Assembly: GCF_025127995.1 (NCBI RefSeq)
Contig: NZ_JAHLYP010000052.1
Coordinates: 62,001 to 126,000 of the forward strand
DNA: 64,000 nt
Reading direction: 5' to 3'
DNA from: Synechococcus sp. CS-1332
GTDB taxonomy: Bacteria > Cyanobacteriota > Cyanobacteriia > PCC-6307 > Cyanobiaceae
Numbering within the stretch: position 1 is the first letter of the stretch; each line of letters opens with the position of its first letter. Made by a program: the position numbers and the translations under genes. The notes beneath the pieces are model-generated. The model was not told where the DNA came from, made no database searches, and worked only from the letters and a program-made list of their open reading frames with translations. Positions 55,407 through 64,000 of this stretch are shown here, one piece after another.

Positions 55407-56304
55407 CGATACCCGCCTGGAGTCGCTGGCTCAGCTCCCCATCGCGCTCCCCCCGCTGGCCGCCGTCCATGCGGTGCTCGCAGACGGCGCCCAGCACCGC
55501 CTGGACGTCGTCAGGAATGACATGGTCGCGACCTTGCAGGAGCGACCAGGCACGGGCGGCGGCCACCAGGGCCAGCCCGGCCCGGGGGGAGAGGGGATGG
55601 CCCTGGCCCGGCTGACGTCGGCTGCGCTCCAGCAGGTCGAGGACGTAGTCGAGCAGGGCGGCACTGCAGTGCTGCCGGTCGCAACGGGCCTGCAGCTCCA
55701 GCAGATCCTCCGGGCCGAAGGTGCGGCTGAGGTCGTCGGGCCGCAGGCCCTCGCCCTGCAGCAGGGCCCGCTCCGCCTGGCGGGGCGGGTAGCCCAGGCT
55801 GAGGCGCATCAGGAACCGGTCCAGCTGGGATTCCGGCAGGGCCGACGTTCCCCCCTGGTCGAGGCCGTTCTGGGTGGCGATCACCAGAAAGGGTTGGGGA
55901 AGGGGATGGCTGGTGCCGTCGACGCTCACCCTGCCGGCGGCCATCGCCTCCAGCAGGGCGCTCTGGGTGCGGGGGCTGGCCCGGTTGATCTCGTCGGCGA
56001 GGAGCACCTGGCTGAACAGGGGACCGGGCTGGAAATGGAAGCTGGCGGCGCCGGGGTCGAACACGTTCAGGCCGGTCAGATCGGCGGGCAGCAGATCGCT
56101 GGTGAAGCTCACCCGCTTGAACCCGAGCCCGAAACTGCGGGCCAGGGCCTCCGCAAGGGTGGTTTTGCCCATGCCAGGCAGGTCTTCGATCAGCAGGTGA
56201 CCGCGGGCCAGCAGGCAGGCCAGGGCCAGGCGCACCTGATGCTCCTTGCCCAGCAACACCGCACCGATCGCGCTGATCACCGGCTGGAGGGGGGAAGGGG
56301 GCAC
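55393..56304 (-). CDS. MoxR-family AAA+ ATPase
   Basis: The 303-residue protein has Walker A as DLPGMGKTTLAEALARSF (~38-55), Walker B VLLADEINRASPRTQSALLEAM, sensor 1 IATQN and the MoxR lid (SPRAGLALVAAARAWSLLQG). MoxR ATPases act as chaperones that activate vWA/DUF58 partners. It is the first gene of the MoxR-DUF58-transglutaminase operon and is divergent from the aminotransferase gene. Confidence 0.95.
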   Translation of the reverse strand: MPPSPLQPVISAIGAVLLGKEHQVRLALACLLARGHLLIEDLPGMGKTTLAEALARSFGLGFKRVSFTSDLLPADLTGLNVFDPGAASFHFQPGPLFSQVLLADEINRASPRTQSALLEAMAAGRVSVDGTSHPLPQPFLVIATQNGLDQGGTSALPESQLDRFLMRLSLGYPPRQAERALLQGEGLRPDDLSRTFGPEDLLELQARCDRQHCSAALLDYVLDLLERSRRQPGQGHPLSPRAGLALVAAARAWSLLQGRDHVIPDDVQAVLGAVCEHRMDGGQRGERDGELSQRLQAGIDGLR

Positions 56305-56359
56305 GGGGTGGGTGCGGTCACCGGTGGTTCCCCCATTGCAGCAGTCCCGCCACCCTTCC

Positions 56360-57547
56360 GTGTTACAAACGCCTGAATGTTCCCTGGAGCCGGTGCCAGC
56401 TCACCACCCGGTGACGGAGCTTCCCGAACCGCCGGAACTCCATGGCGGCAACCTCCAGGCGGCTGCCCGACGCCTTGGCTGCCGTCCGGACCAAGTGCTG
56501 GATGTCAGCGCCTCCCTGGTGCCCTTCGGCCCGCCGCCGCGGCTGAATCGCCTGCTGCGCCGGGCGCTGGACACCGATCTGCGGGACTATCCCGACCGGG
56601 ACTACGGGGCCCTGTGCGGGGCGATCGCCGCCTGGCACGGGCTGGATCCGGCCATGGTTCTGCCCGGCAACGGGGCTGCCGAACTGTTCACCTGGGCTGG
56701 GCGGGACGCCGCCGCCTGTGGTCTGAGTCTGCTGCCGGCACCCGGCTTCGCCGACTACCGCCGGGCCCTGGACTGCTGGGGCGGCGACTGGCGGAGCCTG
56801 CCGCTGCCACTGGACTGGCGGGGGCCCGGGCCCAGCGTCTGGCCCCTGGAAGAGGCCGCCATCGCTACGGCCGCCGCGACAGACCGCCCGGCCGTGCTGT
56901 GGCTCACCAATCCCCACAATCCCACCGGCCAACTCTGGAGCCGGGCCTCGCTGCAGCCCCTGCTGGAGCGGTTTGCCCTGGTGATCGTGGATGAGGCGTT
57001 CCTGCCGCTGGTGCCGGCCGGCGAGGACCAGTCGCTGGTGCCGTTGCTGCCCGCCCACCCCAACCTGGTGGTGATCCGCAGCCTCACCAAGCTCTTCGCG
57101 ATTGCCGGTCTGCGTCTCGGCTACGCCCTGGGCGGTGCCGAGCGGCTGGCCCGCTGGGCCGCCTGGCGCGACCCCTGGCCCGTCAACGGCCTGGCGGCGG
57201 CGGTGGGCCAGGGCCTGATGGCCGACCAGGCTGGCCTGCGGCGCTGGCAGCAGCGGGTGCAGGGCTGGGTGGCCGGGGAGGGCGCCTGGCTGGCAGCCCA
57301 TCTGGCCCGGGAGCCCGGACTGGAGCCCCTGCCCTCGGCCGCCAATTACCTGCTGGTGCGAAGCACACCAGCGGCCGGTTCGCTCCAGCCACTGCGGCTG
57401 GCGCTGGAACGTCAGCACCGGATCCTGGTGCGCGACTGCCGCTCCTTCGAGGGTTTGGGGGAGAGCTGGCTGCGGATCGCGCTGCAGAGCAGGGCAGGCA
57501 ACTGCCGCCTCCTTGGGGCCCTGCAGCGCCTCAACCGCGCCCCCTGA
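56360..57547 (+). CDS. PLP-dependent class I/II aminotransferase, CobD (threonine-phosphate decarboxylase)-like
   Basis: The ~395-residue protein resembles CobD/HisC-type enzymes: [58 protein letters not shown], and the PLP lysine in [18 protein letters not shown]. The HGGN opening and the SxxPxGP segment favour CobD, which makes aminopropanol phosphate for corrinoids, over histidinol-phosphate aminotransferase. No cob gene is nearby. The start is uncertain among GTG codons at 56360, 56393 and 56411. The end overlaps convergent murG by 17 bp. Confidence 0.82.
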   Translation: MLQTPECSLEPVPAHHPVTELPEPPELHGGNLQAAARRLGCRPDQVLDVSASLVPFGPPPRLNRLLRRALDTDLRDYPDRDYGALCGAIAAWHGLDPAMVLPGNGAAELFTWAGRDAAACGLSLLPAPGFADYRRALDCWGGDWRSLPLPLDWRGPGPSVWPLEEAAIATAAATDRPAVLWLTNPHNPTGQLWSRASLQPLLERFALVIVDEAFLPLVPAGEDQSLVPLLPAHPNLVVIRSLTKLFAIAGLRLGYALGGAERLARWAAWRDPWPVNGLAAAVGQGLMADQAGLRRWQQRVQGWVAGEGAWLAAHLAREPGLEPLPSAANYLLVRSTPAAGSLQPLRLALERQHRILVRDCRSFEGLGESWLRIALQSRAGNCRLLGALQRLNRAP

Positions 57548-58625
57548 CCTGCTCCAGCACCTGCTCCAGCACCTGCACCAGCCGCCGGTCGGCGTCCCGC
57601 ACCGCCAGGGCCTCCATGCCATGCCGCATCGGCTCCAGGGGATCGGCGCCGGCGGCGGCGCCCCGCAGACGGGGCCCCAGCAGCCGCCACACGGCCCGCT
57701 CCAGGGCCGGCTCCCCGGGCTCGTGCTGCCAGACGATCACCGCGGCGCCCAGGCTGGCGGCGGCGGCGGCATTGGCGTCCTGATGCCGGTCGGCGGCTTG
57801 GGGGAAGGGCACAAGGATCGCCGGGGTGCCGCAGACGGCCAGTTCGCTGAGGCTGCCGGCGCCGGCCCGGCTGACGGCCAGATCGCAGTGCTGCAGCAGC
57901 CCCGGAAGTTCGTCGCTGAAGGCCCGCTCCACCACCGCGTCGAGGCGCAACTGCCCCGCCTCCGGATCCTGGCTGCCGGTGAGGTGCACGATGCGGCAGC
58001 CACTGGCTGCCAACGGCGGCAGCAGGGGCCGCACCATGCGGTTGAGGCGCAGGGCCCCCTGGCTGCCCCCCATCACCAGCAGCAGGGGGCCGTCGCCCCT
58101 CGGCACCCACTCCGGCAGGGGGGTGGGGGTGAGGAAGTCGCGCCGCACCGGGGTGCCGCAGACCAGGGGACGGCAGCGGGGCAGCCGCTCAGCCGCCTGG
58201 GGAAGCCCCACCGCCACCCGCGTGCACAGGGGGCCCAGCAGCCGGGTCACCCGGCCTGGGATGGCGTTGCTCTCATGCAGCACCACCGGCACCCCGCACC
58301 AGCGGGCGGCCAGGATCGCCGGGGCGGCGATGTACCCCCCGCTGCTGAACACCACGCTCACCCCCTCCCGCCGGATCAGGCGCCGCATCGGCATCACGGC
58401 CAGCAGCAGCTGCAACAGGTTCCAGAGCTTCCGCAGCCCCCGGCCCTGCAGTCCGCCGGCCCGCACCATGTGCAGAGGGTAACGACTGGGGACGAGTTCA
58501 GTCTCCAGCCGGTTCGGCACCCCCACCCAGTGCACCTGCCAGTCGTCAGGCAGGGCTTCGGCCACCGCCAGGGCGGGGAACAGGTGGCCACCCGTACCGC
58601 TGGCGGCGATCAGCAGGGTCGGCAT
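57531..58625 (-). CDS. murG: UDP-N-acetylglucosamine transferase MurG
   Basis: The 364-residue protein is a GT-B enzyme that adds GlcNAc to lipid I to give lipid II at the inner membrane. The N-terminal glycine loop ([21 protein letters not shown]), [31 protein letters not shown], the second loop [12 protein letters not shown] and the UDP site ([20 protein letters not shown]) are all visible. It starts 77 bp from the divergent secreted-protein gene. Confidence 0.97.
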   Translation of the reverse strand: MPTLLIAASGTGGHLFPALAVAEALPDDWQVHWVGVPNRLETELVPSRYPLHMVRAGGLQGRGLRKLWNLLQLLLAVMPMRRLIRREGVSVVFSSGGYIAAPAILAARWCGVPVVLHESNAIPGRVTRLLGPLCTRVAVGLPQAAERLPRCRPLVCGTPVRRDFLTPTPLPEWVPRGDGPLLLVMGGSQGALRLNRMVRPLLPPLAASGCRIVHLTGSQDPEAGQLRLDAVVERAFSDELPGLLQHCDLAVSRAGAGSLSELAVCGTPAILVPFPQAADRHQDANAAAAASLGAAVIVWQHEPGEPALERAVWRLLGPRLRGAAAGADPLEPMRHGMEALAVRDADRRLVQVLEQVLEQVRGRG

Positions 58626-58702
58626 GGGCGGGTGGGACGAGCGCGCCTAACTTAAAAGCCGATTCCGGTCCGCTCACCGCCGCCCCGGTTCCCTCCCTCT
58701 CC

Positions 58703-59494
58703 ATGGCCCCGACCCGCCCGCTGCACGCCCCCCTGACCCCAGTTCGGTCGCCGCGGCAGCTCGGCACCCTCCTGGCGACCCTGGTGCTGGCCGGCGCTGC
58801 CGTGACCCCCGCCCTGGCCGCTCCCCCCTCGCCCGCCCAGCTGCAGGCCCTCGAGAGCGCCCTGAACAGCAGCTCCGACACGGCCCTGGCCGGTCTGCTG
58901 CAGGCGGGCCCTGGGTTGGATCCCGCCCTGCTGGAGAGCCGTCGCCGCCTTCTGCGGCAGCAGTTTCCCGATGCCCGCTGGCAGCTGCGCAGCGGCGCCC
59001 AACTGCGCAACGGCCAGCCCACGGTGACCCTCCGGGTGGACGGCACCCGGCGCCAGGGCGGCACCACCTACCGGTTGGAGGCGGAGCAGCAGCTGGCCCT
59101 GCAGAGCGACGGCACCCGCATCAACGGCCAGACGGTGCTGCGGGAGCGGTCGCTGCTGCGCAGCGGCGACAAGCCCCTGCCGGTGAGCCTGCTGATCCCT
59201 GATGCGGTGCTGACCGGCCAGCGCTACGACGTCGATGTGATCTTCGACGATCCGCTCGATGGTGCCCTCTCCGCTGGGGGCATCGCGGCCATCACACCCC
59301 AGCAGCAGGCCACGATGGCCAGCCCGAGCATGGAACTCGGTGCCCTCGGCGGTGGCGGACTGTTCAAAATCGTGCGGGCGCCCCTCTCCCCCGGTTCCCA
59401 GACCTGGGCGGTGCTGTTGGTGCATCCCGACGGCATCGTCAGCGCCACCAAGCGGGTGCGCGTCGTCGCCGATCGCCAATCACTCGAGCCCTGA
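58703..59494 (+). CDS. Unknown secreted protein upstream of a two-component system
   Basis: The 263-residue protein has a signal peptide (LGTLLATLVLAGAAVTPALA) followed by a helical part (LQALESALNSSSDTALAGLL) and a beta-rich part (VTLRVDGTRRQGGTTYRLEA, LPVSLLIPDAVLTGQRYDVDV, WAVLLVHPDGIVSATKRVRV). I recognise no named domain. It should be periplasmic. It ends 3 bp before the response-regulator gene on the same strand, so it is probably in the same operon and may be a sensor partner or target. Confidence 0.7.
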   Translation: MAPTRPLHAPLTPVRSPRQLGTLLATLVLAGAAVTPALAAPPSPAQLQALESALNSSSDTALAGLLQAGPGLDPALLESRRRLLRQQFPDARWQLRSGAQLRNGQPTVTLRVDGTRRQGGTTYRLEAEQQLALQSDGTRINGQTVLRERSLLRSGDKPLPVSLLIPDAVLTGQRYDVDVIFDDPLDGALSAGGIAAITPQQQATMASPSMELGALGGGGLFKIVRAPLSPGSQTWAVLLVHPDGIVSATKRVRVVADRQSLEP

Positions 59495-59497
59495 ACC

Positions 59498-60223
59498 ATG
59501 GGCCGACCGCATCGGATCTGGGTGGTGGATGACGATCCGGATCTGCGCCATCTCCTGTCCACCTACCTGGGGGACCAGGGCTACGAGGTCCGCTGCATGG
59601 GGGATGGTGCCCAGCTGATGGCCCGGTTGGAGGGCCAGCGTCCCGATCTGCTGGTGCTCGACCTGATGCTGCCTGGCGACGACGGCCTCACCCTGCTGCG
59701 GCGCTTGCGGGACGGGGAGGATGACCTGCCGGTGCTGATGCTCACGGCCCGGGCCGATGCGGTGGACCGGATCATCGGCCTGGAGCAGGGGGCCGACGAC
59801 TACCTGGCCAAGCCCTTCCTGCCGCGGGAGCTGACCGCCCGGATCGAAGCGGTGCTGCGCCGCCGCGGCACCCTCCCAGGCGGATTGCCCCAGCCGGACG
59901 GTGCCCGGATCGGTTTTGGCGAGCTGGAGGTGGATCTGGCGGCGCGCACCCTGGAGCGCCTTGGGGAGGCGCTGACGATCACCGGCGGCGAGTTCGCCCT
60001 GTTGGCAGCCTTCGTCCAGCACCCCCACCGGCCCCTGTCACGGGAGCGGCTGATCGAACTGGCCCGGGGCCCGGGCAGCGACACCGACAGCCGCAGCATG
60101 GATGTGCAGGTCTCCCGGCTGCGGCGGCTGATTGAACCGGAACCGGCCCGGCCCCGCTACGTGCAGACGGTCTGGGGCTATGGCTACGTGTTCGTCCCCG
60201 ATGGCAAGCCCCGCCAGTCCTGA
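59498..60223 (+). CDS. OmpR/PhoB-family response regulator
   Basis: The 241-residue protein has a receiver domain (1-~118) with acidic residues D11-D13, phospho-acceptor D55 (LLVLDLMLPGDDG), T83 and K105 (AKPFLP). A winged-helix DNA-binding domain follows (~140-235; LTITGGEFALLAAFVQHPHR, YVQTVWGYGYVF). It regulates transcription when phosphorylated by its cognate kinase, surely the next gene, which overlaps it by 23 bp. Targets unknown. Confidence 0.95.
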   Translation: MGRPHRIWVVDDDPDLRHLLSTYLGDQGYEVRCMGDGAQLMARLEGQRPDLLVLDLMLPGDDGLTLLRRLRDGEDDLPVLMLTARADAVDRIIGLEQGADDYLAKPFLPRELTARIEAVLRRRGTLPGGLPQPDGARIGFGELEVDLAARTLERLGEALTITGGEFALLAAFVQHPHRPLSRERLIELARGPGSDTDSRSMDVQVSRLRRLIEPEPARPRYVQTVWGYGYVFVPDGKPRQS

Positions 60224-61598
60224 ACCCTTCTGGCGGCCGTCCCTGGGACGCACGTTGGCGTACCTGCTGGCTGGCACCGGTGCGGCTGCCCTCAGCTTGC
60301 TGCTGCTGCACCTGCTCGTCGGTCGGCGCCTGGCCCAGCAACTGCTGATCCAGACGGGCTCGGAGGTGGCCTCGAACCTGGTGCTGGGGGAAGTGGCCCT
60401 GGAGCGCTTCAGCCCGGAGGTGCTCGGGCAGATCAGTGGCCTGCCACTGGTGATAAGCCGCCTGCCGGAGCCGGCTGCGTTTGAGTTGGCCCGAAGGGAC
60501 CGGCTGCTGCGCTGGCAGACCCAGCGGCTGCAGGCGGAACTGTGCCGCCGTCTGGGCCGTTGTCCGGCGGTGCGGCCGGCCTCCTTGCCGCGGCGGGGGG
60601 TGTGGGTGGAAATGGCTTCCCCCCTCGAGCCGGTGTGGCTGTTCGTCCCCCTGCCCTCACCGCGCGGTTGGCCGCCCGATCCGTTGCTGCTGTCCCTGTC
60701 CGTCGGCCTGGGGGGGCTGGGGGCCCTGCTGCTCTTCCTGACGCTGGAGATCCAGCGGCCCCTGACCCGCCTGCAGGAGGCCCTGGCCGACGTGGGCCTC
60801 GAAGCCCTGCCCGCCGCCCTGCCGGACCAGGGCGCCCCGGCGGTGCGCCAGCTGATGGCCCGCTTCAACGCCATGCTCGTGCGGCTGGAGGACTCTGGCC
60901 GGGAGCGCACCACGATGCTGGCCGGCATCGCCCATGACCTGCGCAGTCCCCTCACCCGGCTGCGCTTGCGCCTGGCCCTCGCCGCCGAAGGCCCCATGGC
61001 CCCACAGGAGCTGGAGCGGGCCCAGGCCGACATCCGATCGATTGAGCGGATCACCCGCCAGTTCATGATCTTCGCGGGGGCCGAAAGCGGGGAGAGTCCG
61101 GTGCTCGTGCCGCTCGATGCCCTGGTGGCGGAGGCGGCGGCGGCGGTGGGGGAGGTGCCCCTGGAACTGGATCTGGAGCCGCTGGTGCGGCGGGTGCGGC
61201 CGATCGCGCTGGCGCGGGCGGTGGGCAACCTGCTCGACAACGCCCTCACCTACGGGCGGCCGCCCCTGCGGGTGGTGCTGCGGCCCCTGGGCCCGGGGGA
61301 TGGGGTGGTGCGCCCCCACAGCGACGCCGGCCCCGTGGAAAGTGGCTTTGAGATCCAGGTCTGGGACTGTGGTGAAGGCATCGACCCACAGCAGTGGCAG
61401 AAGGCCATGACGCCCTTCCAGCGGCTCGACCAGGCCCGCGGCGGCGAGGGGCACTGCGGCCTGGGCCTGGCCATCGCCGCCAAGGTGGCTCGTGACCACG
61501 GCGGTGACCTGCGCCGGCTGGAGGCCCCAGCCACCGCCGAGCCGCTGCTGGGGCGCTTCGGTGTGGTCCTGAGGGCCTGGCCCCTGCCGGGAGACTGA
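60201..61598 (+). CDS. EnvZ-type sensor histidine kinase
   Basis: The 465-residue protein has TM1 (~18-40), a periplasmic domain of ~120 residues, TM2 (~161-183), HAMP (~184-236), and a dimerisation helix with the phospho-His H245 (AGIAHDLRSPLTRLRLR). The ATP-binding domain shows N (VGNLLDNALTYG), G1 (WDCGEGID) and G2 (GHCGLGLAIAAK) boxes. ATG 60201 is chosen because the first helix follows at once; it lies inside the end of the regulator gene. The layout resembles kinases that read envelope or ionic state. Confidence 0.94.
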   Translation: MASPASPEPFWRPSLGRTLAYLLAGTGAAALSLLLLHLLVGRRLAQQLLIQTGSEVASNLVLGEVALERFSPEVLGQISGLPLVISRLPEPAAFELARRDRLLRWQTQRLQAELCRRLGRCPAVRPASLPRRGVWVEMASPLEPVWLFVPLPSPRGWPPDPLLLSLSVGLGGLGALLLFLTLEIQRPLTRLQEALADVGLEALPAALPDQGAPAVRQLMARFNAMLVRLEDSGRERTTMLAGIAHDLRSPLTRLRLRLALAAEGPMAPQELERAQADIRSIERITRQFMIFAGAESGESPVLVPLDALVAEAAAAVGEVPLELDLEPLVRRVRPIALARAVGNLLDNALTYGRPPLRVVLRPLGPGDGVVRPHSDAGPVESGFEIQVWDCGEGIDPQQWQKAMTPFQRLDQARGGEGHCGLGLAIAAKVARDHGGDLRRLEAPATAEPLLGRFGVVLRAWPLPGD

Positions 61599-61717
61599 GG
61601 GGGCTGCCCCGGTTGTCCTGGGCGCGGTAGTCGCATCCGGTCATAGATGGCGTTCAGCCAGTCCGATTGCCGTCACACCTGCCGGTCACGATGGAATCGA
61701 TCCATCCAGTCCCTCCC

Positions 61718-62125
61718 ATGCCCTCCAACCTGCTTCAGCCCCTGAGGATCGCCGTTCTGGCGGCGGTCCTCGGCTCCACCGGTGTCGCCTTGGCCCAGAG
61801 CGGCCCCTCCGAAGCCGGACGGCCCACGCCGGCCCAGATGCAGAAGATCTTTCCCGAGCAGAAGCGGCTGGCGATCAGTGATCACCAGGCCCGTATCGCC
61901 ATCCTGCAGAGCGGCGAGCGCTGCCTGTCCGCCGCCGGCAGCAGCGAAGCCCTGCGTGCCTGCATGAAGCAGCAACGCGAAGCCAGCCAGCGCCAGCGGG
62001 AGCAGCATCGGGCGTCCATGAAGGCCCTGTTCGAGCGCAATGGCATCGCCATGCCCCAGTGGGGCAAAGGCGAGCGCAAAGGGAAATGGGGTGAGGGCCG
62101 GCCCGGCACCCCCGGGACGATCTGA
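61718..62125 (+). CDS. Small secreted helical protein of unknown function
   Basis: The ~135-residue protein has a signal peptide (LRIAVLAAVLGSTGVALA) and a charged helical body rich in Gln and Arg (SEALRACMKQQREASQRQRE). Two cysteines (GERCL, RACMK) could form a disulphide. The body is loosely reminiscent of Spy/CpxP-type periplasmic proteins, but no LTxxQ motif is seen, so this is only a suggestion. The start could also be at 61691. It follows the sensor kinase by 119 bp and converges with pgk (9-bp gap). Confidence 0.65.
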   Translation: MPSNLLQPLRIAVLAAVLGSTGVALAQSGPSEAGRPTPAQMQKIFPEQKRLAISDHQARIAILQSGERCLSAAGSSEALRACMKQQREASQRQREQHRASMKALFERNGIAMPQWGKGERKGKWGEGRPGTPGTI

Positions 62126-62134
62126 AGCCGGGCC

Positions 62135-63340
62135 TCAGGCCTCGTCGAGGGCGGCTACGCCTGGCAGCACCTTGCCCTCAAGGAGCTCCAGGCTGGCGCC
62201 GCCGCCGGTGGAGATGTGGCTCATCTTCTCGGCCACGCCCACCTTCTCCACCGCCGCCACGGAGTCTCCGCCGCCGATGATCGTGCAGCAGCCCTTGGCG
62301 CTGAGCTCGGCCAGGGTGTGGGCGATCGCATTGGTTCCCGCGGCGAAGGCGTCGAACTCGAACACGCCCATGGGGCCGTTCCAGATCACGGTCTTGCAGT
62401 CCGCCAGCGCGTCCTGGAAGGACTTCACTGAATCGGGGCCGATGTCGAGGCCCATCCAGCCATCGGGAATCGCATCGATCGCCGTGGTCTGGCTGTTGGC
62501 GTCAGGGGAGAAGTTGTCGGCCAGCACCACATCGGTGGGCAGCAGCAGCTGGACGCCCTTGGCGGCCGCCTTGGCTTCGAGCTCCTTGGCCAGTTCCAGC
62601 TTGTCCTCCTCCACCAGGCTCTTGCCCACCGACAGGCCACGGGCCTTGTAGAAGGTGAAGATCATGCCGCCGCCGATCAGCACCTTGTCGCACTTGTCGA
62701 TCAACGACTCGAGCACACCGATCTTGCTGCTCACCTTGGATCCGCCCACGATCGCGGCCAGGGGACGCTTGGGTTCGTCGATCGCCCCCTGCAGGTACTG
62801 CAGCTCCTTCTCCATCAGGAAGCCAGCCACGCTGGGGCTCAGGTAGTTGGTGACGCCCTCGGTGGAAGCGTGGGCCCGGTGGGCGGCGCCGAAGGCATCG
62901 TTCACGTAAACATCGGCCAAGGCGGCCAGCTTTTCGGCGAAGCCGGCGTCGTTCTTCTCCTCCTCGGCAAAGAAGCGCACGTTCTCGAGCAGCACCACAT
63001 CGCCATCGGCCATGGCGGCCACCTTGGCTTCGGCATCAGGGCCGATGCAGCTGTCGGTTTTGACCACGGGTTTGCCCAGCAGCTCGCTGAGGCGGGCTGC
63101 CACAGGGGTGAGGCGCATGGCGTCATTCACCTGACCCTTGGGCCGGCCGAAGTGGGCCGCCAGCAGGACCTTGGCGCCCTGGTCGATCAGGTGGCGCACG
63201 GTGGGCAGGGCGGCCCGGATGCGGGTGTCGTCTGTGATGGCACCGGCGTCGTCGAGGGGCACGTTGAAGTCGACCCTGACCAGCACGCGCTTGCCGCGGA
63301 GATCATCGGCGCTGAGGCTGGAGAGGGATCGCTTCGCCAC
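62135..63340 (-). CDS. pgk: Phosphoglycerate kinase
   Basis: The 401-residue protein is PGK of standard length ([80 protein letters not shown]). It acts in the Calvin cycle and glycolysis. The GTG start at 63340 (MAKRSLSSL) is chosen from the family N-terminus; the frame is open 81 bp upstream without similarity. It is divergent from the UspA gene with a 140-bp gap. Confidence 0.98.
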   Translation of the reverse strand: MAKRSLSSLSADDLRGKRVLVRVDFNVPLDDAGAITDDTRIRAALPTVRHLIDQGAKVLLAAHFGRPKGQVNDAMRLTPVAARLSELLGKPVVKTDSCIGPDAEAKVAAMADGDVVLLENVRFFAEEEKNDAGFAEKLAALADVYVNDAFGAAHRAHASTEGVTNYLSPSVAGFLMEKELQYLQGAIDEPKRPLAAIVGGSKVSSKIGVLESLIDKCDKVLIGGGMIFTFYKARGLSVGKSLVEEDKLELAKELEAKAAAKGVQLLLPTDVVLADNFSPDANSQTTAIDAIPDGWMGLDIGPDSVKSFQDALADCKTVIWNGPMGVFEFDAFAAGTNAIAHTLAELSAKGCCTIIGGGDSVAAVEKVGVAEKMSHISTGGGASLELLEGKVLPGVAALDEA

Positions 63341-63480
63341 GGTTACATGTAAGGAAAGGCGGGGGGAGATTAGCCTCCGGCCCCTCCCGACCCGCCAGCG
63401 GCGCGATTCGGTTCTTCCCACCTCCCGTCCCTGGCGTCTGCAACGGTCGGCGCTAGGACAAGGGGGCTGGGCTTAATGCC

Positions 63481-63864
63481 ATGTTCGACACTGTCCTGTT
63501 CCCCATCGACCAAAGCCGCCAGACGATGGAAACGGCGGCCGTCGCCCTCCAGCTCGCCCAGCGCCACGACAGCCGCATCGTGCTGCTGTCGGTTGTGGAG
63601 GCTGAAGAAGGTGTGATGCATGATCCGGCCGACGTCGCTCGGCTCCTGGAGCAGGCCCGGGCCAGCTTCACCCAGGCCGGTGTGGCCTGCGAGGTGCTGG
63701 AGCGGGAGGGAAAGCCGGCCTTCGTGATCGGCGACGTGGCCGATGAGATCAATGCCGACGTGATCGTCATGGGCACCCGCGGCATCACCCTGGAGGGGGA
63801 CCACCAGAGCACCGCTGCCCGGGTGCTGCAGCTGGCGCCCTGTCCGGTGCTGGTGGTGCCCTGA
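63481..63864 (+). CDS. Universal stress protein, UspA family
   Basis: The 127-residue protein is a single UspA domain ([57 protein letters not shown]). The GTRG-(x9)-GDHQST region aligns with the ATP-binding loop (G2xG9xGST), with some change. The stop overlaps the start of the GTPase gene by one base. Confidence 0.93.
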   Translation: MFDTVLFPIDQSRQTMETAAVALQLAQRHDSRIVLLSVVEAEEGVMHDPADVARLLEQARASFTQAGVACEVLEREGKPAFVIGDVADEINADVIVMGTRGITLEGDHQSTAARVLQLAPCPVLVVP

Positions 63865-64000
63865 TGCCGGACGTCGGCGACACGGTCCGCCTGAGCACGG
63901 CTGCCCCACCCATTCAGTGGTATCCCGGCCACATCGCCAAAGCGGAGAAGGCCCTCAGCGCCAACCTGGAGAAGGTGGATCTGGTGATCGAGGTGCGCGA
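63864..64000 (+). CDS. YlqF/RbgA-type ribosome-biogenesis GTPase, N-terminal part (truncated by window)
   Basis: Only 45 residues are visible. [19 protein letters not shown] and VDLVIEVR match the conserved N-terminus of YlqF/RbgA circularly permuted GTPases, which act in 50S subunit maturation. The ATG overlaps the UspA stop (TGATG at 63862-63866). The G motifs lie beyond the window. Confidence 0.88.
   Translation, partial: MPDVGDTVRLSTAAPPIQWYPGHIAKAEKALSANLEKVDLVIEVR

Overview
The window is about 64 kb of GC-rich DNA from a cyanobacterium. It most resembles a unicellular Cyanobium/Synechococcus-type picocyanobacterium. The support is: a dense, short-spaced gene layout; HIP1 octamers (GCGATCGC) at, for example, 886, 2771, 11418, 29586, 39796 and 44216; cyanobacterial families (DUF928, DUF3747, a second ClpB beside gloA and eno); and the order eno / gloA-clpB-secE-nusG-rplK-rplA. 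No tRNA, rRNA, CRISPR array, insertion sequence or prophage was recognised.

Layout. 1-5119: the end of an HD-GYP gene, a glutaminase-STAS-cNMP-binding fusion, and alaS. 5137-25774: an envelope and signalling island. It holds a divergent two-partner-secretion pair (TpsB, and a TpsA that ends in a CHAT caspase-like domain), a DUF3307 membrane protein, DUF928, a CHASE2 cyclase coupled to an MscS channel with a cyclic-nucleotide-binding domain, a SIMPL protein, two tandem FecR-like proteins (one fused to a CAP-like domain), a second CHASE2 cyclase, and a third FecR/CHASE2-cyclase pair. The housekeeping genes speA and ndk sit inside it. 25680-36673: thiO, gatB, a DUF900 hydrolase, coaE, a probably frameshifted small gene, argJ, two small unknowns, an AarF/UbiB kinase, eno and gloA.

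36663-43922: a clpB-type disaggregase and the secE-nusG-rplK-rplA-rplJ-rplL run, interrupted by an SGNH hydrolase gene and carrying structured leaders before rplK and rplJ. 44170-46981: a DUF3747 protein, rnhA and pyrD. 47015-51778: a pilM-pilN-pilO-pilQ-like type IV pilus operon whose secretin gene has an AT-richer patch. 51795-56304 (minus strand): a pentapeptide/TPR protein and a MoxR-DUF58-transglutaminase operon. 56360-64000: a CobD-like aminotransferase, murG, an OmpR/EnvZ-type two-component pair flanked by two secreted proteins, pgk, a UspA protein and the start of a YlqF/RbgA GTPase.

How it may work together: three class III nucleotide cyclases with periplasmic CHASE2 sensors, three secreted FecR-like proteins and two cNMP-binding effectors (channel and glutaminase) lie within about 25 kb. 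They surround a secreted caspase-like TpsA and its transporter. A periplasmic-signal to cyclic-nucleotide circuit controlling ion flux, glutamine use and perhaps TPS export is the most interesting hypothesis here. It is inferred from domains and gene order only.
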